Part shown: positions 1-8,385 of the stretch, one piece after another
How positions within the stretch are numbered: the first letter of the stretch is position 1
How the letters are laid out: each line of letters begins with the position of its first letter
Origin: Larkinella rosea
GTDB taxonomy: Bacteria; Bacteroidota; Bacteroidia; Cytophagales; Spirosomataceae
DNA: 64,000 bases
Reading direction: 5' to 3'
Assembly: GCF_003858635.1 (NCBI RefSeq)
Contig: NZ_RQJO01000007.1
Coordinates: forward strand, 993,941 to 1,057,940
The notes under the pieces: generated by a model
Database searches by the model: none
Told to the model about the DNA's origin: nothing
What the model saw: only the letters and a program-made list of their open reading frames with translations
Translations under genes and position numbers: made by a program

Positions 1-441
1 GATTCGGATAATAAGCTCGTTCGGGAAGCCCTGCTCGAATCAATGGACGAACTGGAGAAAGAGTTGATGGTTAAACAGTATTGTTTTGAAAGCTGCCTGA
101 CCGGTTTTGAAGCCCTGGCATACCTGAAAGCGAGGAACGGCGCCGAACTGGTTTTTCAACCGAACCGGAAAAGCCGCGAAAACCGAAAAACCGCCCAATC
201 CGAAGAAACCGGGGGAAAATCCGGCTCGTCGCTTTACAAAGCGCTAACCAAATGGCGGGATGACCTGGCCGGAGAAAACGACACCGCTGGTTACATGGTT
301 TTGCCCCGAAAAACCATTCTCGAACTCGCCAAAACCCAGCCCTCCACGCTCGATGAATTATTGACCGTAAAAGGATTTGGAAAAACGAAGGTGAAGATGA
401 TTGGCGAGGACGTGCTCGCAATTATCCGAGCTTATAAATAG
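1..441 (+). CDS. C-terminal part of an HRDC-domain protein (probable helicase), 5' end outside window
   Basis: The reading frame is open from base 1, so this is the tail of a longer gene and the internal ATG at 43 is not its start. The last 75 or so residues form an HRDC domain, with the typical LYKALTKWRDDLA opening, a middle of the YMVLPRKTILELA type and a closing TVKGFGKTKVKMIGEDVLAII helix-hairpin-helix. HRDC domains bind nucleic acid and usually sit at the end of RecQ, PIF1-like or RNase D proteins. A charged Lys/Arg/Glu-rich linker precedes it. The visible upstream part does not look like the RecQ winged helix, so a PIF1-like helicase is my preferred guess, but this is inference. Confidence 0.75.
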   Translation, partial: DSDNKLVREALLESMDELEKELMVKQYCFESCLTGFEALAYLKARNGAELVFQPNRKSRENRKTAQSEETGGKSGSSLYKALTKWRDDLAGENDTAGYMVLPRKTILELAKTQPSTLDELLTVKGFGKTKVKMIGEDVLAIIRAYK

Positions 442-504
442 ACGATGGACCGCTGACGTTAGACAATAGATGAAGTTTATGACTATAGTCGATGGTCAAT
501 CGTC
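442..504. repeat. intergenic imperfect palindrome, GACGATGGAC-type units
   Basis: Right after the stop codon at 441, the arm 442-458 pairs imperfectly with 488-504 (about 14 of 17 positions). The spacer is AT-rich and holds similar short words (GTTAGAC, ACAATAG). It belongs to the class of gene-end palindromes seen elsewhere in this window and may end transcription between two convergent genes. Confidence 0.5.
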
Positions 505-518
505 AATTATCAAAGTCT

Positions 519-2708
519 TTACTCTCCCGGATGATACGTTTTTCCGACATGCTGGCGAATATCTTCGGGATAAAACCAAATATCTTTAAACTTTCCGGCG
601 CTAAATAAGGCTCCCTGATCGTTGAAATGCGGTGATGCCGGGTTGCTGCTGTGCCCGCCATTCACCACGGTTTTTGCCTTCACGCGCTCGCCAAATTCCA
701 CGACGGCTACAAAACTATTACCGACACTTCCGTAGCGTTTTTTGGTTCCCGGATACGTTCGTGCGCCAAAAGCCGCCAGTGAACCCCAGGTAGAAGGCAT
801 AAAACCGACGGCAAAACTCGGCTTCGAGTCGTCAAATGTCTCACTTATTTTTCCGGTCAGTCGCTGAAACCGGTTGATTTCACCCCAGGCGGTTTTCCAG
901 GTTCCAAAGTCACGCGTTAATTCGTCAACCACTTCGGTGAGCAACTTCACTTTCTCCTCCGGCGTCGTATTTTTAATCATAAAATCCGTAAAAGTCAGAA
1001 AATCAAACCGCTGGCCATTTGGCACCCGCTGCCGAGCCATTCGCAGGATTTTTTCTCCCCAAAAAACCGCCAGGGAAGTTGCCACCGAAGTCGCACCGTA
1101 ACACGTGTTCCAGTTCCGAAGCGTGTCGATCGCTTCGGCTAATGTTTTCAATTGCCCTTCCGGCTTTTCAGCCTGGGTTTGGTAGGCCTGCACCAAAGAT
1201 GGAATCAAGCCTTCAAAACCGGGCAGGTGTGGATCATTCGCGGCTGCAATCAAGGTGTCCAGCGTAAAATCAGTCTTTCGGCCCAACACACGAACCGCAT
1301 TCACGCCCCGGAAATTTTCCTCATCGGGTGCCATATAGGTGGGATACTGGCTTTTTGCCGGACTATTGGACCCCGCAACGGTAAATGGCGTCGAATTACA
1401 ATTCTGAAGCCAGCCATTGACCGGATTTTTTACCTGAACAATTTCATCAATAGCGTGCAGACCTTTCCAATCGGCCTCCGGATCGCTCCCGTCGACGGGC
1501 TGGCTCCAGTCAAATTTTGAATTTCGTTTCGGAACAAAATTGCCGTGCCAATACGCAATGGTACCATTCCGGTCAGCATAAACGGTGTTGTTAGTCGCGT
1601 TGCCGTTTAGTTTCATCACCTGTTTGTAACTCTCATAATCCTTCGCTTTCGTTCGGAGATACGATTGCGCCAACGCGTTCAACGGGTCATTCATCATGCT
1701 GATGGTAATCCACTGATCACCCAACTGGCCCGCTACCGGGCCGTGGTGTGTGCGGTAAATTGTAAATTCCTTCCGCTGCAACCCTTTGTCCGTTTTATAC
1801 GGCAGTGACACTTTTTCGGTCTTTACCAGACGCCACTCATTTCCGTGTTTGTAGTAATACGCACCGTTTCGCTTCTCAACCGTTTCCACGTATTCGTCCA
1901 TCGAATCGGCGTTACCGGAGGTGTGCATCCAGCCACAATTTTGATTAAAACCCTGATAAACAAAGAATTGCCCCCAGGTCACGGCACCGTAGGCATTCAA
2001 GCCCTTCTCACTCGTTACGTGAACCTCCGAGCGAAAATAAAACGACGTATGCGGATTGATCAGCAGCAGCGCATTTTTCGAAGCACTTTTGGACGGGGCA
2101 ATGGCAAAACCGTTTGAACCCGTGGGTTCGCGATCGTATTTATCGAAATCATTAACAACCGAGGTCCATTGGGTGTTCGTATAAAACGCCTTCAACCGCT
2201 CGGTCGAAATCACGCTGATGTTTCCTCCAATGCTCCCTTCACTAAACATCAGGGGCATCCAGGGCTGAAACCGGGTCAACAGCCGGGGTTTAATGTGTGG
2301 ATGGGAATAGAGGTAATAATTCGTCCCGTCGGCGAACGCATCCAGCAGGCTTTTCAGCCATTTCGGGCTTTTCCGATAAATCGCAATGGCCTGCGTTGTA
2401 TCCATGAAGAGTCGGGCTCTCAGATCGTGGTACAAAGCCGTTTCGCCATTAACTTCCGCCATTCGGCCAATCGCATCAATGTAATTTTCCTCCACTCGCG
2501 CAAAATCGTCTTCGCATTGGGTATACAACAACCCGAAAACCACATCGGCATCGGTTTTCCCGCTTATATGCGGAATATCCCAGGTGTCGCGCGCGATCGT
2601 AACGGTTTTGGCCCGTTTTTGCCAGCGCGCGATTTCATCCGGTCGAAAAGTTTGCGGTTTTGCAGAAAGAGCAGAAAAAAGGAAAGTCAGCAGAAAAAGT
2701 GATCTCAT
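519..2708 (-). CDS. penicillin acylase family protein (Ntn hydrolase), secreted
   Basis: A 729-residue member of the penicillin/acyl-homoserine-lactone acylase family, which cleave amide bonds using a serine exposed by autoproteolysis. The start at 2708 gives a clean signal peptide (MRSLFLLTFLFSALSAKPQ); the frame continues 38 codons upstream but without a signal. Near residue 198 the sequence TGSNGFAIAP marks the expected Gly|Ser processing point and nucleophile. The short alpha chain would precede it and the long beta chain follow. Downstream HTSFYFRSEVH and GNADSMDEY match family blocks. The substrate cannot be read from the sequence; N-acyl amino acids, lactones or beta-lactams are all possible. 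It converges on the HRDC gene and stands alone. Confidence 0.88.
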   Translation of the reverse strand: MRSLFLLTFLFSALSAKPQTFRPDEIARWQKRAKTVTIARDTWDIPHISGKTDADVVFGLLYTQCEDDFARVEENYIDAIGRMAEVNGETALYHDLRARLFMDTTQAIAIYRKSPKWLKSLLDAFADGTNYYLYSHPHIKPRLLTRFQPWMPLMFSEGSIGGNISVISTERLKAFYTNTQWTSVVNDFDKYDREPTGSNGFAIAPSKSASKNALLLINPHTSFYFRSEVHVTSEKGLNAYGAVTWGQFFVYQGFNQNCGWMHTSGNADSMDEYVETVEKRNGAYYYKHGNEWRLVKTEKVSLPYKTDKGLQRKEFTIYRTHHGPVAGQLGDQWITISMMNDPLNALAQSYLRTKAKDYESYKQVMKLNGNATNNTVYADRNGTIAYWHGNFVPKRNSKFDWSQPVDGSDPEADWKGLHAIDEIVQVKNPVNGWLQNCNSTPFTVAGSNSPAKSQYPTYMAPDEENFRGVNAVRVLGRKTDFTLDTLIAAANDPHLPGFEGLIPSLVQAYQTQAEKPEGQLKTLAEAIDTLRNWNTCYGATSVATSLAVFWGEKILRMARQRVPNGQRFDFLTFTDFMIKNTTPEEKVKLLTEVVDELTRDFGTWKTAWGEINRFQRLTGKISETFDDSKPSFAVGFMPSTWGSLAAFGARTYPGTKKRYGSVGNSFVAVVEFGERVKAKTVVNGGHSSNPASPHFNDQGALFSAGKFKDIWFYPEDIRQHVGKTYHPGE

Positions 2709-2806
2709 CGAAATGGCTGTATGCGTTCTTCGGTAAGATAACGCAAAAGCCAAAACCGGGCAACTACCCGGCACCAGTTTCTTGCTTTTCCTCCGTATCG
2801 GGCAAT

Positions 2807-2836
2807 AAAAAAAGCCAGACACTATTGTCCGGCTTT
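2807..2836 (-). terminator. Rho-independent terminator of trxA
   Basis: On the minus strand, an 11-bp stem (2811-2821 pairing with 2826-2836, one G-T type mismatch) with a four-base loop is followed by a run of seven T (2813-2807). It lies 28 bases after the thioredoxin stop and fits a standard intrinsic terminator. Confidence 0.8.
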
Positions 2837-2863
2837 ACCTGATATATCAAACCACTCCTGTGA

Positions 2864-3184
2864 TTACAGATGGGCGGCCAGTTTCTGTTCCAGAACGGAT
2901 TTGGCTACGGCGCCAATTACCTTATCGACCATTTTACCGTTTTTGAAAACCATCAAGGTCGGAATGCTGCGGATACCGAATTGAGCCGGAACCTGCGCGT
3001 TCATATCAACGTCCATTTTAGCGACAATCGCCTTGCCTTCGTATTCTCCTGCCAACTGTTCCACAGCCGGTCCGATCATTTTACAGGGTCCGCACCATTC
3101 GGCCCAAAAATCCACTAAAACCGGTTTATCGGAATTAATTACTTCCGCGAAGTTGGCGTCGGTTATTTCAATCGCTTTTGCCAT
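2864..3184 (-). CDS. trxA: thioredoxin
   Basis: A 106-residue classical thioredoxin. The active site WCGPCK places the redox cysteines at residues 31 and 34. The buried Asp (LVDFWAEW) and the cis-proline loop (IRSIPTLMVF) are both present. There is no signal peptide, so it is a cytosolic disulfide reductase. It ends in its own terminator and is separated from dnaE upstream by 73 bases. Confidence 0.97.
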   Translation of the reverse strand: MAKAIEITDANFAEVINSDKPVLVDFWAEWCGPCKMIGPAVEQLAGEYEGKAIVAKMDVDMNAQVPAQFGIRSIPTLMVFKNGKMVDKVIGAVAKSVLEQKLAAHL

Positions 3185-3257
3185 GATTGTATCTCGATTT
3201 TTGTCTATTTTAACTCTTATGTACGTACAATGTTTTGACGGAGAAAAAAGTTCATCA

Positions 3258-6200
3258 CTAATTCAATCGGTAGTCAACACCGTCCATGGCATCCAGCGCT
3301 TTCAGCAACTCGTTTACCGGCGAGATTTTGAACGGTCTGGATAGCATACTGACATTGACCCGATCTTCCTCATCCGTCACCTGCAGCACGAGGTTACACG
3401 AACCGGGATACGCTTTCACGAGGTCGGTCAACTTAAGGACAAACTCATTGTTAATCAGCTTTAATTCCATTTTCACATTGAGTTCCTTGCTGTATTTTGT
3501 CCGGACTTCCGTGAGCAATTGAATGAAATTCGGACGGAATTCAAAGGTATCTGAGTTCCAGCGGTTTTGCAGTTTTCCCTTGACATGCAGAAAGAGGCCC
3601 TCTTCGATGTAATTACCTAAACGCACAAAATCCTCCCCGAATAAACTCATTTCCACCGTACCGTTGTAATCCTCCAGTTTAAAAATCACAAACGGATTGC
3701 CGTTTTTCGACTGCCGGAGTTGCTTGCTTGTCACAATGCCGCCCACGGTTATTTCCCGGCCCTGATTCTCTTCATCAAATAACCGGTCCAGCGTACAGGT
3801 GCAGAAACTTTCCAGTTCAACCCGGAACTCGTCCAGCGGGTGACCGGAAATGTAGAAACCGACTACTTCTTTTTCGAATTTCAGCCGTTCAATTTCTCCC
3901 CAGTTCGGAACCTGCGGGGCTTTGGGCCGCGGAATACTCGGCTCTCCTCCCACTCCACCAAACAGGGATTGCTGCGCGGCCGACTTTTCGGCGTGGTAAT
4001 TATTGGCGTATTTCGTCAGTTTTTCAATAAATGCACCCGTTTCGCCCGGCGGCACATCAAAATACTGCGCCCGGTGGAAGTCGTCGATGTTATCAAACGC
4101 GCCGGCATACGCCAAAGATTCAAGCGTTTTTTTGTTGACTGTTCGCAGGTTAATCCGGATTACAAAATCGAATACATCCTTAAACGGACCGCCTTTTTTG
4201 CGTTCCTCGATAATGGATTCCACGGCGGCATCGCCGGTGCCTTTGATAGCGCCCAATCCAAAGCGAATTTCCCCTTTCTGGTTGACCCCAAAAAACCGCT
4301 CCGATTCGTTGACATCGGGACCTAAAACCGGAATTCCGATGGCTTTACACTCTTCCATGAAGAACGTAATCTTTTCGATGTTACCCAAACAGCTCGTCAA
4401 AACCGCAGCCATGTATTCGGCTTTGTAGTGCGTTTTCAGATAGGCCGTCTGGTAGGCCACAAAAGCGTAACAGGTCGAGTGGGATTTATTGAATGCGTAG
4501 GAAGCAAAGGCTTCCCAGTCGGTCCAGACTTTCTCGCAAGTCTTAAGATTCAATTTGTTAGCCGCGCAGCCGTCCATGAATTTGCCCTTCATTTTATCAA
4601 GCGTCGCACGGTCTTTTTTCCCCATTGCCTTCCGCAGGACGTCAGCATCTCCTTTTGTAAAATTGCCGAGTTTCTGGGAAAGCAGCATCAACTGTTCCTG
4701 GTAAACCGTAATACCGTAGGTATCGGCCAGGTACTCTTCCATTTCCGGCAAATCATACTTTACTTCCTCGCGTCCATGTTTCCGGTTAATGAAATTCGGG
4801 ATATAGGCAATTGGACCCGGACGGTACAGGGCATTCATGGCAATCAGGTCCTCAAACCGGTCGGGCTTAAGGTCCTTCATGTACTTTTTCATCCCGTCGG
4901 ATTCGAACTGGAAGATGGCGTTGGTTTCGCCCCGCTGGAAAGTCCGGTAGGTATCTTCGTCATCGAGCGGAATATCGTCAATGTCGGTTTCGACCCCATT
5001 GACTAACAAACCACCGTGGTTTTGCTTGATCAGCCGCAGGCTTTCCTTGATGATGGTCAGGTTTCGCAACCCCAGAAAGTCCATCTTGATAACCCCCGCA
5101 TCCTCAATGACTTTCCCTTCGTACTGCGTAATGATCAAATCCGATTCTTTCGAAGTCGAAACCGGAACGATGTTTGAAAGGTCTTCGGGTGCAATGATGA
5201 TCCCGGCTGCGTGAATCCCGGTGTTCCGAATGTTGCCTTCCAGTTTACGGGCTTGCTTCAATACCTTGGCTTGCAGATCGTTACCACCTTCAATTGCCCG
5301 CATTCGCTTAACATTCTCAACCTCCTCCGGCTGGATCATCTGGCCGAGCGATTCGATGGAGTCCTCAAAAATTTTCCGGAGGGTCATGTTATACGTCGGC
5401 TTGTCGGGTACGAGTTTCGCCAGCGCATTGGATTCGGGCAGTGGCAACTCCATGACCCGGGCAACATCCTTAATGGCCGATTTGGCCGCCATCGTGCCGT
5501 ACGTCACGATCTGGGCCACCTGCTGTTTGCCGTATTTTTTCACCACGTAATCGATCACTTTCTGCCGACCTTCGTCGTCAAAATCCGTATCAATATCGGG
5601 CATGGACTTCCGGTCAGGATTCAAAAACCGCTCGAACAGGAGGTTGTATTTGATCGGATCGATGTTCGTAATGCCAATGCAATAGGCCACCGCCGAACCA
5701 GCCGCCGAGCCCCGGCCGGGCCCCACCATCACGCCCAGATCACGCCCGGCTTTGATGAAATCCGATACGATGAGAAAGTACCCCGCAAACCCCATTTGCC
5801 GAATCACCCCGAGCTCAAAGCGTAAACGTTCGTCGGCTTCGGGCGTTAAAACGCGGTACCGTTGCCGCGCCCCTTCGAAGGTCAGAAATTCGAGGTAATC
5901 GTCCTGGGAGGCAAACCCGTCGGGAATGACGAAGTTCGGCAGCAAAATGTCACGCTTCAGTTTCAGTGTTTCAACCTTATCGACGATCTCGTTGGTATTG
6001 TCAATCGCTTCCGGTAAATCGCGGAACAGCGTTGACATTTCCTGGGTATTCTTAAAGTAAAACTGGTCACTAAAAAACGCAAACCGGGTGCCTTTCTTGA
6101 AGCCTTCCTCGTCATTAAATTCCTTTTCGGAGGGCGTACTCAGTTTTTCGTTCGTGTTGACACACAGCAGAATATCATGCGCCACCCAATCTTCCCGGTC

Positions 6201-6830
6201 TACATAATGCGAATCGTTGGAGGCAATGATTTTGACGTTGTATTTGCGGGCAAACTTCACCAACACTTCGTTGACCTTGATCTGATCGGGAATCTCATGG
6301 CGTTGCAGTTCGACGTAATAATCCTCGCCAAACCGATCGAGCCACCACTGAAACTCCTTTTCGCCCGCTTCTTCGCCTTTTTTCAGGATGGTTTTCGGAA
6401 CCGAAGCGCCAATGCAACACGTCGACGCAATCAGGCCTTCTTTATATTGATCGATCAGGGCTTTGGTGATCCGGGGATACTTCCCGTACAGACCTTCCAT
6501 GTACCCCAGCGAGCAAAGCTTGATCAGGTTTTTATAGCCCGTCGGATTTTTCGCCAACAGCAATTGGTGGTATCGAATGTCCTTTTGTTCCTTGGTAAAT
6601 TGCTTTTTGGTGTGGTCCTCTACGACGTAAAATTCGCAACCGACCACCGGTTTTATGCCCTGTTTGGCCGCTTCGGCTACAAACTCAAACACACCGAACA
6701 TGTTACCATGGTCCGTAATGGCGACGGCGGGCATATTGTCCGATTTGGCTTTCTTGATCAGCTTCTTGATCTCGGCCTGTCCGTCAAGCAGCGAGTATTG
6801 GGTGTGGCAATGGAGGTGGGAAAATTGCAT
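3258..6830 (-). CDS. dnaE: DNA polymerase III subunit alpha
   Basis: A replicative polymerase of 1190 residues, the usual DnaE1 size. The N-terminal PHP domain begins FSHLHCHTQYSLLDG and continues AITDHGNMFGVFEF. The C-family palm carries GPGRGSAAGSAVAYC and the catalytic PDIDTDF. Later blocks include NRKHGREE, a helix-hairpin-helix section (RINLRTVNKKTLESLAYAGAFD) and an OB-fold near residues 990-1070. The start at 6830 directly precedes the PHP motif. Upstream sequence shows only a weak -7-like TATTTTTA on the minus strand. Confidence 0.97.
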   Translation of the reverse strand: MQFSHLHCHTQYSLLDGQAEIKKLIKKAKSDNMPAVAITDHGNMFGVFEFVAEAAKQGIKPVVGCEFYVVEDHTKKQFTKEQKDIRYHQLLLAKNPTGYKNLIKLCSLGYMEGLYGKYPRITKALIDQYKEGLIASTCCIGASVPKTILKKGEEAGEKEFQWWLDRFGEDYYVELQRHEIPDQIKVNEVLVKFARKYNVKIIASNDSHYVDREDWVAHDILLCVNTNEKLSTPSEKEFNDEEGFKKGTRFAFFSDQFYFKNTQEMSTLFRDLPEAIDNTNEIVDKVETLKLKRDILLPNFVIPDGFASQDDYLEFLTFEGARQRYRVLTPEADERLRFELGVIRQMGFAGYFLIVSDFIKAGRDLGVMVGPGRGSAAGSAVAYCIGITNIDPIKYNLLFERFLNPDRKSMPDIDTDFDDEGRQKVIDYVVKKYGKQQVAQIVTYGTMAAKSAIKDVARVMELPLPESNALAKLVPDKPTYNMTLRKIFEDSIESLGQMIQPEEVENVKRMRAIEGGNDLQAKVLKQARKLEGNIRNTGIHAAGIIIAPEDLSNIVPVSTSKESDLIITQYEGKVIEDAGVIKMDFLGLRNLTIIKESLRLIKQNHGGLLVNGVETDIDDIPLDDEDTYRTFQRGETNAIFQFESDGMKKYMKDLKPDRFEDLIAMNALYRPGPIAYIPNFINRKHGREEVKYDLPEMEEYLADTYGITVYQEQLMLLSQKLGNFTKGDADVLRKAMGKKDRATLDKMKGKFMDGCAANKLNLKTCEKVWTDWEAFASYAFNKSHSTCYAFVAYQTAYLKTHYKAEYMAAVLTSCLGNIEKITFFMEECKAIGIPVLGPDVNESERFFGVNQKGEIRFGLGAIKGTGDAAVESIIEERKKGGPFKDVFDFVIRINLRTVNKKTLESLAYAGAFDNIDDFHRAQYFDVPPGETGAFIEKLTKYANNYHAEKSAAQQSLFGGVGGEPSIPRPKAPQVPNWGEIERLKFEKEVVGFYISGHPLDEFRVELESFCTCTLDRLFDEENQGREITVGGIVTSKQLRQSKNGNPFVIFKLEDYNGTVEMSLFGEDFVRLGNYIEEGLFLHVKGKLQNRWNSDTFEFRPNFIQLLTEVRTKYSKELNVKMELKLINNEFVLKLTDLVKAYPGSCNLVLQVTDEEDRVNVSMLSRPFKISPVNELLKALDAMDGVDYRLN

Positions 6831-6925
6831 CCTGCTGGTTTTTCAGAAAATTACTAAGCTAAAAATAAGACTTTCAGACGAGCTTATTCGGATTTAGCGG
6901 TAGAATATTTACGTCAATCTGATTG

Positions 6926-7488
6926 TCAGCGGCTTAGAAAATAGAGCTTAAATTCATTCAATTCCTGTTCTTTCAATTCAATATATTTTCCGAACAACTT
7001 CTCACCAACTTGCTTTTTCAGGGCCGATATCCCGACGTCGATCAGCTGTTACCCGTTATCCGTCAGCAGAATATTATCCTGTTTTTCTCCGCTTCCGAAC
7101 CAAATATCCGACCGGGTATCGCCCGGAAGAAACTTGGCGCGCTCGGTTTCTGATAAAGTCACAACGAAGTTGATCGCGCCCTGCGGGGCGTTGGTTGGGC
7201 TACCGTTTCTGCACCCTATTCCTTGATACGGTGGACACATACATGGCTCTGATTGCATTAATTCAACATGCGCGAAACCGGGATGTGCAGGATTCAGAGG
7301 ACGATGGCGGACGGCGCTTTTAAAACAGCCAATTGGGCTGTCTGTAGCCAATGATCGCCAATTTGCTGGCAGATTATGTGTTGGTGATAATCAAATCAAT
7401 TGACAGGCAACGCCTTGATGGGTATTGTTTCCATCTTTAAACGATCATACCAAAGAAATTTGTCAACGAGTTCTTCGAAATACCTCCC
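6926..7488 (-). pseudogene. decayed region: RES-domain toxin remnant followed by an interrupted hypothetical ORF
   Basis: Two broken pieces are readable on the minus strand. From about 7488 to 7280, a frame gives EELVDKFLWYDRLK, then KALPVN, a TGA where RES proteins usually have the Trp of a PVNW-like motif, then QQIGDHWLQTAQLAVLKAPS. After a frameshift near 7285 it resumes as LNPAHPGFAHVEL. IGDxWL..LKxPSA..LNPAHP is the signature of RES toxins, which degrade NAD+ and pair with Xre antitoxins. The N-terminal half and any antitoxin are missing. From about 7240 to 7052 a second frame (GDTRSDIWFGSGEKQDN) hits an in-frame TAA at 7049-7051 and then continues in frame for 40 codons to a TGA at 6926-6928; I do not recognise it. 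Confidence 0.65.
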
Positions 7489-7491
7489 GAT

Positions 7492-8295
7492 TCAATTCCT
7501 TCCCTTCTTCGCGTTCACCCAATCCTGCTGAAAAGTAATCATAATAGACTCATAATCAGACACTGGATAGTTGACCAGCATGTTTTTAGCTTCCCGACTC
7601 ATGGGCAGGTAAACCAGTCCCCGAACCGACTGGCCGGGTTGGAGAGTGGTCGGTTTCAGGGATAGTTCTTTCCAGCGATAGGCCTCATAATCATACCGCT
7701 GCATCCGATCGGCGAACAAACCATGGTCGATCATGCGTTTGGCCTGAATGGCGGAATAAATGTTATTGTGCGTAATGCGGTTTTGAACCCAACGCTCGGG
7801 CCGTTGATTGCTCCGTGACGAAGAGGAGGCCACATCGCTGGCGACGGCGGCCACCAGCAAAACCGTGTTAATAACTTTGGCCCGCTTAATTCGCTTTACT
7901 TCCCGTTCCTGATTGTAACCCGTTTGATCGGCCTCCCGGATTGGATCTGCCGCCGAAAACATCAGCGGTTTCTGGGGAGAACTGTTGGTGATAAAAACCG
8001 TATGCTGGTCTTTATCCAGCGCCGTGTATTGAAAATCCGCCGGATTGACATCAAACGGGTGATCGGTTTTGTTTTTTACCTCAATATCCAGTGCCACATA
8101 TTGCAAATCCAGGCGCTCGAACGAAGCCACCACCACAATTCCGTCCTGCTCCGCTTTCGTTATCGACCGGCCATCGATCTGAGCTACCTCGCCGGAAACC
8201 GGTTTGAGTTGATAAACTTTGGTCGCACAACCACCTAAACCGGTCAGTGCCGCAACGCAAACCCACAAAGTCAGTATATTTTTTCCCGATTTCAT
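7492..8295 (-). CDS. putative lipoprotein of unknown function
   Basis: 267 residues with a lipoprotein signal: positive n-region, hydrophobic core and lipobox LGGC with the acylated Cys near residue 23. The mature part has a beta-rich section (residues 50-120), a short hydrophobic stretch near residue 145 (INTVLLVAAVASDVA) followed by a Ser/Arg-rich segment, and a C-terminal section resembling the DUF4352-like or late competence type beta folds (LQPGQSVRGLVYLP). I do not recognise a named family. It is probably attached to the periplasmic face of the outer membrane. The decayed RES region begins immediately after its stop. Confidence 0.7.
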   Translation of the reverse strand: MKSGKNILTLWVCVAALTGLGGCATKVYQLKPVSGEVAQIDGRSITKAEQDGIVVVASFERLDLQYVALDIEVKNKTDHPFDVNPADFQYTALDKDQHTVFITNSSPQKPLMFSAADPIREADQTGYNQEREVKRIKRAKVINTVLLVAAVASDVASSSSRSNQRPERWVQNRITHNNIYSAIQAKRMIDHGLFADRMQRYDYEAYRWKELSLKPTTLQPGQSVRGLVYLPMSREAKNMLVNYPVSDYESIMITFQQDWVNAKKGRN

Positions 8296-8385
8296 ACCAT
8301 CATTTGTTTGATTATTCGAAGATACTTTTCTCTTTAACCAAAATCAACTATTTAGTGAGGAACGAGCTGGATGCAGTATAAGCGA

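Noticed and set aside
5211-5825. Plus-strand ORF of 204 codons inside dnaE
   Set aside because: It is antisense to a conserved dnaE region and shows no family features; long antisense frames are common here at about 50 percent GC.
6177-6857. Plus-strand ORF of 226 codons over the dnaE 5' end
   Set aside because: Antisense to the PHP domain; composition follows the complementary codons.
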